Source of the DNA: Candidatus Solibacter sp.
GTDB taxonomy: Bacteria; Acidobacteriota; Terriglobia; Bryobacterales; Bryobacteraceae
DNA: 38,290 nucleotides
Assembly (NCBI GenBank): GCA_013822245.1
Contig: PNKE01000037.1
Location: forward strand, 1-38,290
Direction of reading: 5' to 3'
Of the stretch, positions 18,677-27,535 are shown piece after piece. The notes under the pieces were generated by a model. It saw only the letters and a list, made by a program, of their open reading frames with translations, was not told where the DNA came from and ran no database searches. Position 1 is the stretch's first letter. Each line of letters begins with the position of its first letter. The position numbers were made by a program, and so were the translations under genes.

Positions 18677-20158
18677 ATGCCGACGGCTGCCCCACCGCTT
18701 GCCACGCCCGAACAAATGGCGAAATACGAGCCCGTCATCGGGCTGGAAGTGCACGTTCAGATGGGCACGAAGACCAAAATCTTTTGTTCGTGCCCGAACG
18801 AATTCGGTTCCGAGCCGAATACCAACGTCTGCCCGGTCTGCCTCGGCTTGCCAGGGGCGCTGCCGGTGTTGAACCGCCAGGCGGTGGAATACGCCATTGC
18901 GGCTTCGCTGGCGTTGAATTGCCAGGTGCGAGACAAATCGATCTTCGCTCGCAAAAACTACTTCTATCCGGACCTGCCGAAGGGCTACCAGATCTCGCAA
19001 TACGACCGTCCGGTGTCCGAGCACGGCTGGGTGGGGATCGTTGTCGACGGGCAGCACAAGCGCATCGGCGTGACGCGCGTCCACATGGAGGACGACGCCG
19101 GCAAGAATACGCACGACGGCTACCGGGACAGCGACCGGTACTCGTATGTGGACCTGAACCGGTGCGGGTCGCCGCTGATTGAGATTGTCAGCGAACCGGA
19201 CATGCGCAGCGCCGACGAGGCGTACGAGTATCTGACGGAGCTGAAGCTGGCGATCCAGTATGCCGGCGTGTCGAACTGCGATATGGAAAAGGGCAACCTG
19301 CGCTGCGACGCCAACGTGAGCGTGCGGCTCAAAGGCGCGGAGAAATTCGGGACCAAGGCCGAGATCAAGAACCTGAATTCGTTCCGGCATTTGAAGTTGG
19401 CGGTGGAGCACGAGATTTCGCGACAGGTGGCACTGATCGAGTCGGGCGGGCGGGTGGTGCAGGAAACCCGGCTCTACAACCCGGATCTCGACGAGACTTT
19501 CACGATGCGCAGCAAGGAAGAGGCGCATGACTACCGGTACTTCCCGGAACCGGATCTGGTCCCGTTGACGATCAGCGCCGAATGGCTGGGGCGGGTGAAG
19601 GCGTTGATGCCGGAGATGCCGGCCTGCCGGCGGCGGAGGTTTGTGGAAGAGTTCGGCTTGAGGGAGTATGACGCCTCGGTACTGACGCAGGAGCGGGCGC
19701 TGGCCGATTATTTCGAAGCAGCCGCGGCGGCGTCAGGCGATCCCAAAGCCGCCGCCAACTGGGTGATGGGCGACATGCTGGCGATGCTCAAAGCCGCGAA
19801 CCGGACGCTGGACGATACACCGGTGAGCGCCGGCCGGCTGGGTGAACTGGTTGGCATGGTCACGAAGGGCGAACTGACAGGCAAGATGGCAAAGGACGTC
19901 CTGGCTAAGATGGCATCCACGGGCGACGATGCGCTGACCATCGTCGAGCGCGAAGGGATGAAGGCGATTTCCGATACCGGGGCGCTGGAGGCCGTGGCGG
20001 ATCAGATCATCGCCGCGAACCCGAAGCAGGTGGAGCAGTACCGCGGCGGAAAAACGACGGTCTTGCAGTTCTTCGTCGGCCAGTTGATGAAGGCGACGCG
20101 CGGGCAGGCCGATCCGGCGGCGGCGAAAGCGATTGTCGAACGGAAGCTGGGCGGATAG
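18677..20158 (+). CDS. gatB: Aspartyl/glutamyl-tRNA amidotransferase subunit B
   Basis: The kinase-like and transamidation subunit of GatCAB, which converts Glu-tRNA(Gln) and Asp-tRNA(Asn) to Gln- and Asn-tRNA. The 493-residue length is normal. Family blocks appear in order: YEPVIGLEVHVQMGTKTKIFC, CPVCLGLPGALPVLN (zinc-site cysteines), KNYFYPDLPKGYQISQYD, VHMEDDAGK, DLNRCGSPLIEIVSEPDM, NCDMEKGNLRCDANVS, KNLNSFRHLKLAVEHEI and EAHDYRYFPEPDL. The C-terminal GatB/YqeY tRNA-binding domain (about 340-493) is complete. GatA and GatC are not in the window. The start is set at ATG 18677; an in-frame ATG at 18716 would also keep the whole conserved domain. Confidence 0.95.
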   Translation: MPTAAPPLATPEQMAKYEPVIGLEVHVQMGTKTKIFCSCPNEFGSEPNTNVCPVCLGLPGALPVLNRQAVEYAIAASLALNCQVRDKSIFARKNYFYPDLPKGYQISQYDRPVSEHGWVGIVVDGQHKRIGVTRVHMEDDAGKNTHDGYRDSDRYSYVDLNRCGSPLIEIVSEPDMRSADEAYEYLTELKLAIQYAGVSNCDMEKGNLRCDANVSVRLKGAEKFGTKAEIKNLNSFRHLKLAVEHEISRQVALIESGGRVVQETRLYNPDLDETFTMRSKEEAHDYRYFPEPDLVPLTISAEWLGRVKALMPEMPACRRRRFVEEFGLREYDASVLTQERALADYFEAAAAASGDPKAAANWVMGDMLAMLKAANRTLDDTPVSAGRLGELVGMVTKGELTGKMAKDVLAKMASTGDDALTIVEREGMKAISDTGALEAVADQIIAANPKQVEQYRGGKTTVLQFFVGQLMKATRGQADPAAAKAIVERKLGG

Positions 20159-20172
20159 GACGGCTGGAGCGG

Positions 20173-20496
20173 TCAGAGGGTCTTGAGGTAAGCGAGCAGG
20201 TTCGCCATCTCCCCGGCCGTCAGGATCTCCTCGAAAGGCGGCATGCCTTCGCCGCCCTTGTTGATCACCGCGGCGACGGAGGCGTCGGTCACCTTCTTGC
20301 CGTTCTTGAGAGCGGTCTTTTTGTAGAGCCCCTTCATGCTGGGCCCCATCTTTTTTTCATCGGTTGCCGAAGCATGGCAGACGCCGCACTGCTCGTAGAC
20401 CTCCTTGCCCTTGGCTGCGTCGCCTTTTTTTTGGGCGGAGGCGGGCAGGGCAATGAGGGCGGCGAGGGCGAAAAGGGGAAGGAAGACCTTATGCAC
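20173..20496 (-). CDS. Small periplasmic class I cytochrome c
   Basis: A 107-residue monohaem cytochrome c, an electron carrier outside the cytoplasmic membrane. A signal peptide (residues 1-21, ending PASAQ) precedes the CGVCH haem site (C37, C40, H41). M85 in EGMPPF is the likely sixth haem ligand, and the C-terminal helix MANLLAYLKTL is typical. Lysine-rich surface patches (KKMGPSMKGLYKKTALKNGKK) resemble those used to dock to oxidases. It is convergent with gatB (14-nt gap) and divergent from the nuo operon, so it is not in the same transcript, though a respiratory link is plausible. Confidence 0.9.
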   Translation of the reverse strand: MHKVFLPLFALAALIALPASAQKKGDAAKGKEVYEQCGVCHASATDEKKMGPSMKGLYKKTALKNGKKVTDASVAAVINKGGEGMPPFEEILTAGEMANLLAYLKTL

Positions 20497-20657
20497 GGGT
20501 AAGCTCCTATCGAGTCAACGCTTCCAGTTTACTATGCGGGGGCGACGGGCACGGCTGTGCGCGGAAGCTGGAAGTCCCGTTCCGGGAGTCGATGCGCGGC
20601 GCCGTTTGTTTTCAACGGCCTAGCGGGTGGGAGCCCTCCGCGGGCAACTTCGGACAA

Positions 20658-20685
20658 TTGACACTGATTTTCCGGGTGTGATAAC
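20658..20685 (+). promoter_or_regulatory. Promoter of the nuo operon
   Basis: A consensus TTGACA (20658-20663), a 16-nt spacer and GATAAC (20680-20685). The start is predicted near 20692, about 20 nt before the nuoC ATG at 20712. Confidence 0.55.
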
Positions 20686-20711
20686 CCTGAAACTTCAGTT
20701 CGGATTCAGCC

Positions 20712-21473
20712 ATGCCAGAGGAAGCCAACCCCGGCGGCGTACCGGAGCCGCAGAAGCCGGAAGAAACGACTGCCCCGACGGGCGGTGGAGAGCCATCCGC
20801 GCCCGAGGCCGCAGCTCCGCCATCGGGCGGAGAGGAGAGTCCATCGGCCTCCGCGCCCCCGGCGCCGCCTGTGCCGAAACCCGCCGCTCCGGCGGCGGCG
20901 AAACCAGCGGCCGCGGCGGCTGCCGCGAAGCCCGCCGCACCGGCCGCGCCGAAAGCGCCCCCGGTGATGCTGACCACGCCGTGGGAAGGCGAACTGGTGG
21001 AAGACCTGAAAGATGAGTTCGGCGGCAAGATCAAGGAGTTCTCCACCTATGTAGGGCAGAGCTTCATGGTGGCCGAGGCCGCGGCCGTGATCCCGATCAT
21101 CGACTACCTCAAGATCGAGCAGGGCTTCGATTATCTGGTGGACATCACCGCCGTCGATTATCCGGACAAGCCCGAGCGCTTCGAGTTGGTCTGGATCCTC
21201 TACAGCTTCGACCGAAACGAGCGCATCCGCATCAAGGCGCGGGTGAAGGAAGGCGAGAAGGCGGCCACCTGCTTTGGCGTCCACCTGACGGCGGACTGGC
21301 TGGAGCGCGAGGTCTACGACATGTTCGGCATCGAATTTGAAGGCCATCCGAACATGACGCGCATTCTGATGCCGGAGGGCTGGTCGGGCTTCCCGCTGCG
21401 GAAGGATAAGTCGATCGTCGACATGGACAACCGTTGGGTGCGCGAGAATCTCGGAATCGAAAGCGGGCAATAG
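20712..21473 (+). CDS. nuoC: NADH-quinone oxidoreductase subunit C with Pro/Ala/Glu-rich N-terminal extension
   Basis: The 30-kDa-type peripheral subunit of complex I, part of the arm joining the iron-sulfur chain to the quinone site. The conserved domain is at about 90-253 and ends with VHLTADWLEREVYDMFGIEFEGHPNMTRILMPEGWSGFPLRKD, the signature of NuoC. The first 85 residues are a disordered-looking stretch dominated by Pro, Ala, Glu and Gly with AAKPAAAAAAAKPAAPAAPK-type runs; most NuoC proteins lack this. It is the first gene of the nuo operon here, 3 nt before nuoD. It is a separate subunit, not the NuoCD fusion of enterics. The ATG at 20712 fits the promoter, but an internal start after the extension cannot be excluded. 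Confidence 0.9.
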   Translation: MPEEANPGGVPEPQKPEETTAPTGGGEPSAPEAAAPPSGGEESPSASAPPAPPVPKPAAPAAAKPAAAAAAAKPAAPAAPKAPPVMLTTPWEGELVEDLKDEFGGKIKEFSTYVGQSFMVAEAAAVIPIIDYLKIEQGFDYLVDITAVDYPDKPERFELVWILYSFDRNERIRIKARVKEGEKAATCFGVHLTADWLEREVYDMFGIEFEGHPNMTRILMPEGWSGFPLRKDKSIVDMDNRWVRENLGIESGQ

Positions 21474-21476
21474 ACG

Positions 21477-22586
21477 ATGTCTGAGACTTTCCTCGATTCA
21501 ACTGAACTTGTCCTCAACATGGGGCCGCAGCATCCTTCAACGCACGGTGTGCTGCGGGTGATCGTCAAGCTGGACGGCGAAAAGGTGACCGGCACCGAAT
21601 GCGTGATCGGCTACCTGCACCGCGGCGTCGAGAAGATCGCGGAGAACCGCACCTACGCCATGTTCGCGCCGTATGTGGACCGTATGGACTACGTGGCGGC
21701 GATCTCCAACGGCCTGGGGTACTGTCTGGCCGTCGAGAAGCTGATCAGCGTCGAAGCGCCGGAGCGGGCGCAAGTGGTGCGCGTGATCCTGACGGAGTTG
21801 AACCGGATCGCCAGCCACCTGGTGTGGCTGGGCACGCACGCGCTCGATATTGGCGCGCTCACGCCCCTGTTCTACTGCATGAGGGAGCGCGAGGACATCC
21901 TCAATATCTTCGAAAAGTACTGCGGCGCGCGGTTGACCACGCACGCCTTCCGCATCGGCGGTTTGCAGTATGAGACATACGAAGGGTTCGAGAAGGAGTG
22001 CCTGGAGTTCTGCGACAAGTTCACGCCGCGCGTGGACGAGTATGAGGAACTGCTGACGGAAAACCGGATCTGGAAGGAACGGCTGATCGATGTCGGCATC
22101 CTGAACGCCGAGGACTGCAAGGCGTATGGCGTTACGGGGCCAATGCTGCGTTCGGCGGGCGTGGAGTGGGACATCCGCAAGGCGCTGCCGTACTCGGGCT
22201 ATGAGAAGTACGACTTCGAGATCCCGACGCGCACCAACGGCGATTGCTACGACCGGTACATCGTGCGCGTGCAGGAGATGCGGCAGAGCGCGAGGATCGT
22301 GCGCCAGGGCGTTGAGATGCTGGCTCCGGGGCCGATCATCGGCAAGGTGCCGAAGGTGCTGAAGCCGCCGATGGGCGAGGCTTATGTATCGATCGAGGCG
22401 CCAAAGGGCGAGCTTGGTTATTACGTTGTGAGCGACGCATCGACGCAGCCTTACAGGGTGCGCGTGCGGCCGCCGTCGTTTGTGAATTTGCAGTCGCTGG
22501 ACAAGATGGCGCGGGGCAGCCTGGTGGCCGACCTGGTGGCCGTGATCGGGACGATCGACATCGTCCTGGGGGAAGTGGACAGGTAG
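21477..22586 (+). CDS. nuoD: NADH-quinone oxidoreductase subunit D
   Basis: The 49-kDa-type subunit that forms the quinone-reduction site together with NuoB. The 369-residue protein contains [15 protein letters not shown] near the N-terminus (the His that contacts quinone), [52 protein letters not shown] and the C-terminal end DIVLGEVDR. It resembles the large subunit of NiFe hydrogenases from which it evolved, without the metal-binding cysteines. It follows nuoC after 3 nt and precedes nuoI by 31 nt. Confidence 0.95.
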   Translation: MSETFLDSTELVLNMGPQHPSTHGVLRVIVKLDGEKVTGTECVIGYLHRGVEKIAENRTYAMFAPYVDRMDYVAAISNGLGYCLAVEKLISVEAPERAQVVRVILTELNRIASHLVWLGTHALDIGALTPLFYCMREREDILNIFEKYCGARLTTHAFRIGGLQYETYEGFEKECLEFCDKFTPRVDEYEELLTENRIWKERLIDVGILNAEDCKAYGVTGPMLRSAGVEWDIRKALPYSGYEKYDFEIPTRTNGDCYDRYIVRVQEMRQSARIVRQGVEMLAPGPIIGKVPKVLKPPMGEAYVSIEAPKGELGYYVVSDASTQPYRVRVRPPSFVNLQSLDKMARGSLVADLVAVIGTIDIVLGEVDR

Positions 22587-22617
22587 TGGAACCGGGCACG
22601 CAACCAACGGGAGGCCT

Positions 22618-23073
22618 ATGAAACGATTCCTGCGCACAATACTGCTGGCGGACCTGTTTGAAGGGCTTTGGGTGACGCTCAGAACCCAGCATCCCCGCAA
22701 CATCACCACCGAGCAGTACCCGGCAGTGATTCCCAAGGTGGGCGAACGCTACCGGGGCCTGCCGCGTCTGAACACCAACCCGGAGACCGGCGAGACGCTG
22801 TGCATCTCGTGCGACCTGTGCGCGCTGGCCTGTCCCGAGAACCTGATCGTCGTGGGCTGGGTGCGCAACCCGGAGACCAAGCGCAAGGATCTGGTGGACT
22901 TCACCTACGACACGTCGCGCTGCATGTTCTGCGGATTGTGCGAAGACGCCTGCCCTGTGGACGCCCTGGAATTGACGCAGGATTATCAGATGGCGAGCTT
23001 CACGCGCGACGGCCAGATCTTCGACCGCGAATTGCTGGAGGAAGGCACGAAGCCGACGAAATACAAGTGGTAG
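22618..23073 (+). CDS. nuoI: NADH-quinone oxidoreductase subunit I (2x[4Fe-4S])
   Basis: The ferredoxin-like subunit that carries clusters N6a and N6b in the arm of complex I. Its 151 residues contain two 4Fe-4S motifs, CISCDLCALACPE and CMFCGLCEDACPV. The N-terminal helix (LRTILLADLFEGLWVTLRTQHPRNITTEQYP) lies on the membrane surface in this family. A strong GGGAGG ribosome-binding site is 4 nt before the ATG. In most nuo operons nuoE, F, G and H come between nuoD and nuoI; here they are absent at this position. Confidence 0.95.
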   Translation: MKRFLRTILLADLFEGLWVTLRTQHPRNITTEQYPAVIPKVGERYRGLPRLNTNPETGETLCISCDLCALACPENLIVVGWVRNPETKRKDLVDFTYDTSRCMFCGLCEDACPVDALELTQDYQMASFTRDGQIFDRELLEEGTKPTKYKW

Positions 23074-23106
23074 GCCGGGCGCCCGAGGCCCGGGACTGGA
23101 ACGCCA

Positions 23107-23616
23107 ATGCTGGATACGATGTTCTTCTACATGTTCGCGCTGCTGGCAGTGGGCGGCGCGATTCTGACCATCACGATGCGTAGCGCCGTGCATTGCGCGG
23201 TGTCGCTGATCGCCTCGCTGGCCGGCGTCGCCGGGCTGTACCTGTTGCAGAAGGCGGAGTTCCTTTTTGCCGTGCAGATCGTACTCTACATCGGCGGCAT
23301 CATGGTGCTGTTCCTTTTCGTGATCATGCTGGTGAACCTGGATTCGGCCGCCAAGGAGCGGCAATTCCACCGGCGCTGGATCGGCGGCGGCGTGGCAGCG
23401 GGACTGGCCGGCGCATCGGTCCTGTGGCTGCTTTCGAAGGGCGCGCACTCGTTCGGCAGTCCCGCGGCGCAGGCCGCGCCGTCGCAGGACGGCAACATCG
23501 AGCAACTGGCCGACCTGCTGTTCCGCGAGTACCTGGTTCCGTTTGAACTGGCGTCGCTGCTGCTGCTGGTGGCCATCGTCGGCAGTGTCCTGATGGCGAA
23601 GAAGAGGACCAGTTAG
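23107..23616 (+). CDS. nuoJ: NADH-quinone oxidoreductase subunit J
   Basis: A membrane subunit of 169 residues with about five transmembrane helices, next to the quinone chamber. Family blocks: FALLAVGGAILTITMRSAVHCAVSLIASL, then FLFAVQIVLYIGGIMVLFLFVIMLVNLD and the C-terminal LASLLLLVAIVGSVLMAKK. The YIGGIMVLFLFVIMLV segment contains the pi-bulge helix that changes shape during turnover in complex I structures. It is read in series with nuoI (33-nt gap) and nuoK (12-nt gap). Confidence 0.93.
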   Translation: MLDTMFFYMFALLAVGGAILTITMRSAVHCAVSLIASLAGVAGLYLLQKAEFLFAVQIVLYIGGIMVLFLFVIMLVNLDSAAKERQFHRRWIGGGVAAGLAGASVLWLLSKGAHSFGSPAAQAAPSQDGNIEQLADLLFREYLVPFELASLLLLVAIVGSVLMAKKRTS

Positions 23617-23628
23617 AGGGAGCCAACC

Positions 23629-23940
23629 ATGCTGCACCCAATCACAATCAATCATTACCTGGTGCTGAGCGTCATGTTGCTGGTGATCGGCATCATCGGC
23701 ATGCTGGTGCGCCGCAACGTCGTCGTCATGATGATGTCGGTCGAGCTGATCCTCAACGCGGCGAACGTCAACCTGATCGCCTTCGGCAAGCACCTGCAGG
23801 ATTTGAACGGCCAGATTTTCGCCATCTTCGTCATCGTGGTGGCGGTGGCTGAAGCGGCCATCGGGTTGGGCATCCTCATTGCATTGTTCAGGAACAAGGA
23901 GACGGTCCAGGTGGACGAGATCGATCTCCTGAAGTGGTAG
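23629..23940 (+). CDS. nuoK: NADH-quinone oxidoreductase subunit K
   Basis: A 103-residue, three-helix membrane subunit homologous to MrpC of antiporters. Two conserved glutamates of the proton path are visible: MSVELILNAANVNLIAF in helix 2 and VVAVAEAAIGLGILIALFRN in helix 3. A GGGAG ribosome-binding site lies upstream (GAGGGAGCCAACC before the ATG). Confidence 0.95.
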   Translation: MLHPITINHYLVLSVMLLVIGIIGMLVRRNVVVMMMSVELILNAANVNLIAFGKHLQDLNGQIFAIFVIVVAVAEAAIGLGILIALFRNKETVQVDEIDLLKW

Positions 23941-23956
23941 GAAAGCCGGGGAAGCG

Positions 23957-25990
23957 ATGAATTTTCTCGAACTGATTTGGCTGATCCCGTTCGTGCCGCT
24001 CATCGGAGCCGGCATCATGCTGCTGTTCGGCCGCAACATGCCGAAGAAGCTGGTGAGCCTGATCTCGCCCGGCGCCGTGGGCATCTCCTTCGTACTCTCG
24101 CTGGGCGCGTTCGTGCAGTTGATGGGCCTCGAAGAGCGCCGCCACGAGGTGGTGCTGGGGCCGTGGATCGAATTCCTGAAGGCCGATTGGGGCTTCCTGC
24201 TGGACCCGCTGAGCGGCGTCATGATCATGGTGGTCACCGGCATTGGATTTCTGATCCACGTTTACTCGATCGGCTACATGGGCCATGAACACGGGCCGAG
24301 ACACGGCGGTTTCTACCGGTTTTTCGGATATCTCAACCTGTTCGTTTTCTTCATGCTCATGCTGGTGCTGGCGAACAACTATGTGCTGCTGTTCGTCGGC
24401 TGGGAGGGCGTGGGCCTTTGCAGCTACCTGTTGATCGGCTTCTACTTCCACAAGAAGAGCGCCGGTGACGCGGGCAAGAAGGCATTCATCGTCAACCGTG
24501 TCGGCGACGCCGGGTTCATCCTGGGCATGTTCCTGCTGTTCCAACTCACCGGGTCGCTGAACTTCGGCGAAGTCAACGCCGCCCTCACTTCGGGCAACTT
24601 CGTAGTCGAGGCCGCGGGCTGGGGCATCCTTTCCACCACGGCCCTGCTGCTGTTTGTAGGCGCCACCGGCAAGAGCGCGCAGATCCCGCTTTACGTCTGG
24701 CTGCCCGACGCCATGGAAGGCCCCACGCCCGTCTCCGCACTCATCCATGCCGCGACCATGGTGACGGCGGGCGTTTACATGGTGGCGCGGTCGAACGCTC
24801 TGTTCGCCCTGACGCCCGATGCCAGCACGGTGGTTGCCGTCGTGGGCGCGGCAACGGCCATCTTCGCCGCCTCGATCGGACTGGTTCAGAACGACATCAA
24901 GCGCGTGCTGGCGTACTCCACCGTTTCGCAGCTCGGCTACATGTTCCTGGCCGCCGGCGTCGGCGCCTACTGGGTCGCAATCTTCCACCTGTTCACTCAC
25001 GCCTTCTTCAAGGCCTTGCTCTTCCTCGGTTCCGGGTCAGTCATCCACGCCATGAGCGGCGAGCAGGACATGCGCCGCATGGGCGGGCTGAAGGACAAGA
25101 TCCCGATCACCTTCCGCGTGATGTTTATCGGTTCGCTGGCCATCGCCGGCATCCCCGGACTCGCCGGCTTCTTCTCGAAGGACGAGATCCTGTGGCAGAC
25201 CTGGAGTTCGCCGCTCGGGTCGCATCTGCTCTATGTCGTCGGCCTGGCCACCGCGGCCATGACGGCGTTCTACATGTGGCGGCTGATGTTCATGACCTTC
25301 TACGGTGAAGGCCGCATGGACGAAAAGACGAAGCACCACATCCACGAATCGCCCGCCGTGATGACCGTGCCGCTGATGATCCTGGCCGGCGGAAGCGCGC
25401 TGGGCGGCTGGATCGGCGTACCGAAGGTGTTCGGCGAGAACGGGTTCTTCCAGGCCTTCGAGCACTGGCTGGCCCCGGTCTTCGAGCCGGCGGCGAAGGT
25501 TATGGCCACGCATGGCGAGCATCATGCCAGCCACGCCGTTGAATTCGGACTGATGGCGTTATCGGTCGGCATCGCCATCGGAGGCATCCTGCTGGCGCGC
25601 CATATCTATCTGGCGTTGAAGGAAGACCAGCGGCCCACGGGCGGCGCGCTTTACCCGGTGCTGCTGAACAAGTGGTACGTCGATGAACTCTACGACATCC
25701 TCTTCATCAACGGCCTGTCGAAGGGCGGCGGAACGGTGCTCGCGGCCTTCGACCGCTCGACCATCGACGGCGCCGTGAACGGCACGGCCTGGACCACGCG
25801 CATGGTGTCGAAGGTCTCCATGTGGTACGACACCTGGATCGTCGACGGCCTGGTGAATCTCTCGGCCTTCTTCGTCCGCGCGGCCAGTTACCCGATGCGC
25901 TTCCTGCACACCGGGTGGGTGCAGAGCTACGCGCTCATCTTCGTGGCCGGCGTGCTGGCCATCTTCGGCTTCTACTGGTGGGGGCGCTAA
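23957..25990 (+). CDS. nuoL: NADH-quinone oxidoreductase subunit L
   Basis: The distal antiporter-like proton pump of complex I, 677 residues with about 16 membrane helices and the long lateral helix at the C-terminus. The key glutamate is in VGWEGVGLCSYLLIGFY, the lysine in GKSAQIPLYVWLPDAMEGPTP, and the histidine-bearing SALIHAATMVTAGVYM segment follows. The His-rich HEHGPRHGG and THGEHHASHA stretches lie in loops. The C-terminal part (about 560-677) includes YPVLLNKWYVDELYDILFINGLSKGG, typical of NuoL. It stops 3 nt before nuoM. Confidence 0.95.
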   Translation: MNFLELIWLIPFVPLIGAGIMLLFGRNMPKKLVSLISPGAVGISFVLSLGAFVQLMGLEERRHEVVLGPWIEFLKADWGFLLDPLSGVMIMVVTGIGFLIHVYSIGYMGHEHGPRHGGFYRFFGYLNLFVFFMLMLVLANNYVLLFVGWEGVGLCSYLLIGFYFHKKSAGDAGKKAFIVNRVGDAGFILGMFLLFQLTGSLNFGEVNAALTSGNFVVEAAGWGILSTTALLLFVGATGKSAQIPLYVWLPDAMEGPTPVSALIHAATMVTAGVYMVARSNALFALTPDASTVVAVVGAATAIFAASIGLVQNDIKRVLAYSTVSQLGYMFLAAGVGAYWVAIFHLFTHAFFKALLFLGSGSVIHAMSGEQDMRRMGGLKDKIPITFRVMFIGSLAIAGIPGLAGFFSKDEILWQTWSSPLGSHLLYVVGLATAAMTAFYMWRLMFMTFYGEGRMDEKTKHHIHESPAVMTVPLMILAGGSALGGWIGVPKVFGENGFFQAFEHWLAPVFEPAAKVMATHGEHHASHAVEFGLMALSVGIAIGGILLARHIYLALKEDQRPTGGALYPVLLNKWYVDELYDILFINGLSKGGGTVLAAFDRSTIDGAVNGTAWTTRMVSKVSMWYDTWIVDGLVNLSAFFVRAASYPMRFLHTGWVQSYALIFVAGVLAIFGFYWWGR

Positions 25991-25993
25991 GCG

Positions 25994-27535
25994 ATGGGCG
26001 ATAACCTCTTATCCCTGATCCTGTTCACGCCGCTGATCGGCGTTCTGGTCCTGCTGTTCATTCCCGGCAGGATGAAGGACGCGGTCCGCTGGTGGGCGAA
26101 CATTTCCGCCGTGGCGGGCTTCCTGGTCTCGCTGCCTCTGATCATGAACTTCGACAAGTCGCTGGACGGCTATCAGTTCGTCGAACGCATCAATTGGATC
26201 CCGGCCCTCGGCGTTCAATACCTGATCGGCGTCGACGGCATCAGCGTGCTGATGGTGATGCTGACCACGTTCATGGGCATGCTGGCCATCTTCTCGTCGT
26301 GGGATTCGATCAACGACAAGGTGAAGGAATACTACGCCATGTTCCTTCTCCAGCAGGTGGGCATGATCGGCGTCTTCATCTCGCTGGACTTCATGCTGTT
26401 CTACGTCTTCTGGGAACTCGTCCTGGTTCCGATGTACTTCATCATCGGCGTCTGGGGCGGTCCCAGGAAGCTCTACGCGGCCATCAAATTCTTCCTCTAC
26501 ACGCTGGCCGGCGGCGTCCTGATGCTGCTCGGCATCATCACGCTCTACCTGCAACACATCGCCCAGACCGGCGTGGCGACGTTCGAGGTCACGCAATTGA
26601 TGAACACGCAGATGCCGATGTGGATGGAGCAACTGGTCTTCTGGTCGTTCTTCCTCGGCTTCGCCATCAAGGTGCCGATGTTCCCGTTCCATACCTGGCT
26701 GCCCGACGCCCACACCGAAGCGCCCACGGCCGGCTCGGTAATCCTGGCCGCCGTGCTGCTGAAGATGGGCGCCTACGGCTTCATCCGTTTTTCGCTGCCG
26801 CTGCTGCCGAACGCTTCGGCCGACCGCACCATTGTCAACGTGCTGGTCGTGCTGTCGCTGATCGGCATCATCTACGGCGCGCTGGTCAGTCTGATGCAGC
26901 AGGATTGGAAGAAACTCGTGGCGTACTCCTCTGTGAGCCATCTCGGCTTCTGCACGCTCGGCATCTTCGCCCTGAACGAGCAGGGCATCGCCGGTTCGGT
27001 GATCCAGCAGATCAACCACGGCATCTCCACCGGCATGCTCTTCCTGATCGTCGGCGTCATTTACGAGCGGCGTCATACGCGCGAGATCAAGGAGTACGGC
27101 GGGCTGGCGCACGTCATGCCCAACTACGCCATCGTCTTCGCCTTCGCCATGCTGAGTTCGGCCGGCCTGCCGCTGTTGAACGGATTCATCGGCGAGTTCA
27201 CCATCCTTCAGGCCGCCTTCCAGGCCAACATGGCCTGGGGCGCGTTTGCCGTCACCGGGGTGATCTTCGGCGCGGCATACCTGCTGTGGCTCTATCAGCG
27301 GACCATGCTCGGCGAAGTGACCAATGAGAAGAACAAGGGCTTGAAGGACCTGAACTGGAAGGAGTGGGCTGTTTTCCTGCCGCTGATGGCCTGGGCCATC
27401 GCCATCGGCGTCTACCCGAAGCCCTACTTCGACATTCTTGAAAAGCCCGTCGCCGCCATCGTCGAGCGCGTGAACGGGCCCAAGGCGCCGGTGAACGCCG
27501 CCGTCATCGAACTGAAGAAAACGGAGGCGCGATGA
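25994..27535 (+). CDS. nuoM: NADH-quinone oxidoreductase subunit M
   Basis: The middle antiporter-like pump, 513 residues and 14 predicted helices. The functional glutamate lies in FYVFWELVLVPMYFIIGVWGG and the broken-helix lysine in KVPMFPFHTWLPDAHTEAPTAGSV; HLGFCTLGIF and GLPLLNGFIGEFTIL are also typical. The last 4 nt overlap the start of nuoN (ATGA), so the two are translationally coupled. Confidence 0.95.
   Translation: MGDNLLSLILFTPLIGVLVLLFIPGRMKDAVRWWANISAVAGFLVSLPLIMNFDKSLDGYQFVERINWIPALGVQYLIGVDGISVLMVMLTTFMGMLAIFSSWDSINDKVKEYYAMFLLQQVGMIGVFISLDFMLFYVFWELVLVPMYFIIGVWGGPRKLYAAIKFFLYTLAGGVLMLLGIITLYLQHIAQTGVATFEVTQLMNTQMPMWMEQLVFWSFFLGFAIKVPMFPFHTWLPDAHTEAPTAGSVILAAVLLKMGAYGFIRFSLPLLPNASADRTIVNVLVVLSLIGIIYGALVSLMQQDWKKLVAYSSVSHLGFCTLGIFALNEQGIAGSVIQQINHGISTGMLFLIVGVIYERRHTREIKEYGGLAHVMPNYAIVFAFAMLSSAGLPLLNGFIGEFTILQAAFQANMAWGAFAVTGVIFGAAYLLWLYQRTMLGEVTNEKNKGLKDLNWKEWAVFLPLMAWAIAIGVYPKPYFDILEKPVAAIVERVNGPKAPVNAAVIELKKTEAR

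Noticed and set aside
22336-24243. 635-residue minus-strand frame opposite nuoI-nuoL
   Set aside because: Gln/His/Asp-rich shadow crossing several genuine nuo genes; no motif seen.
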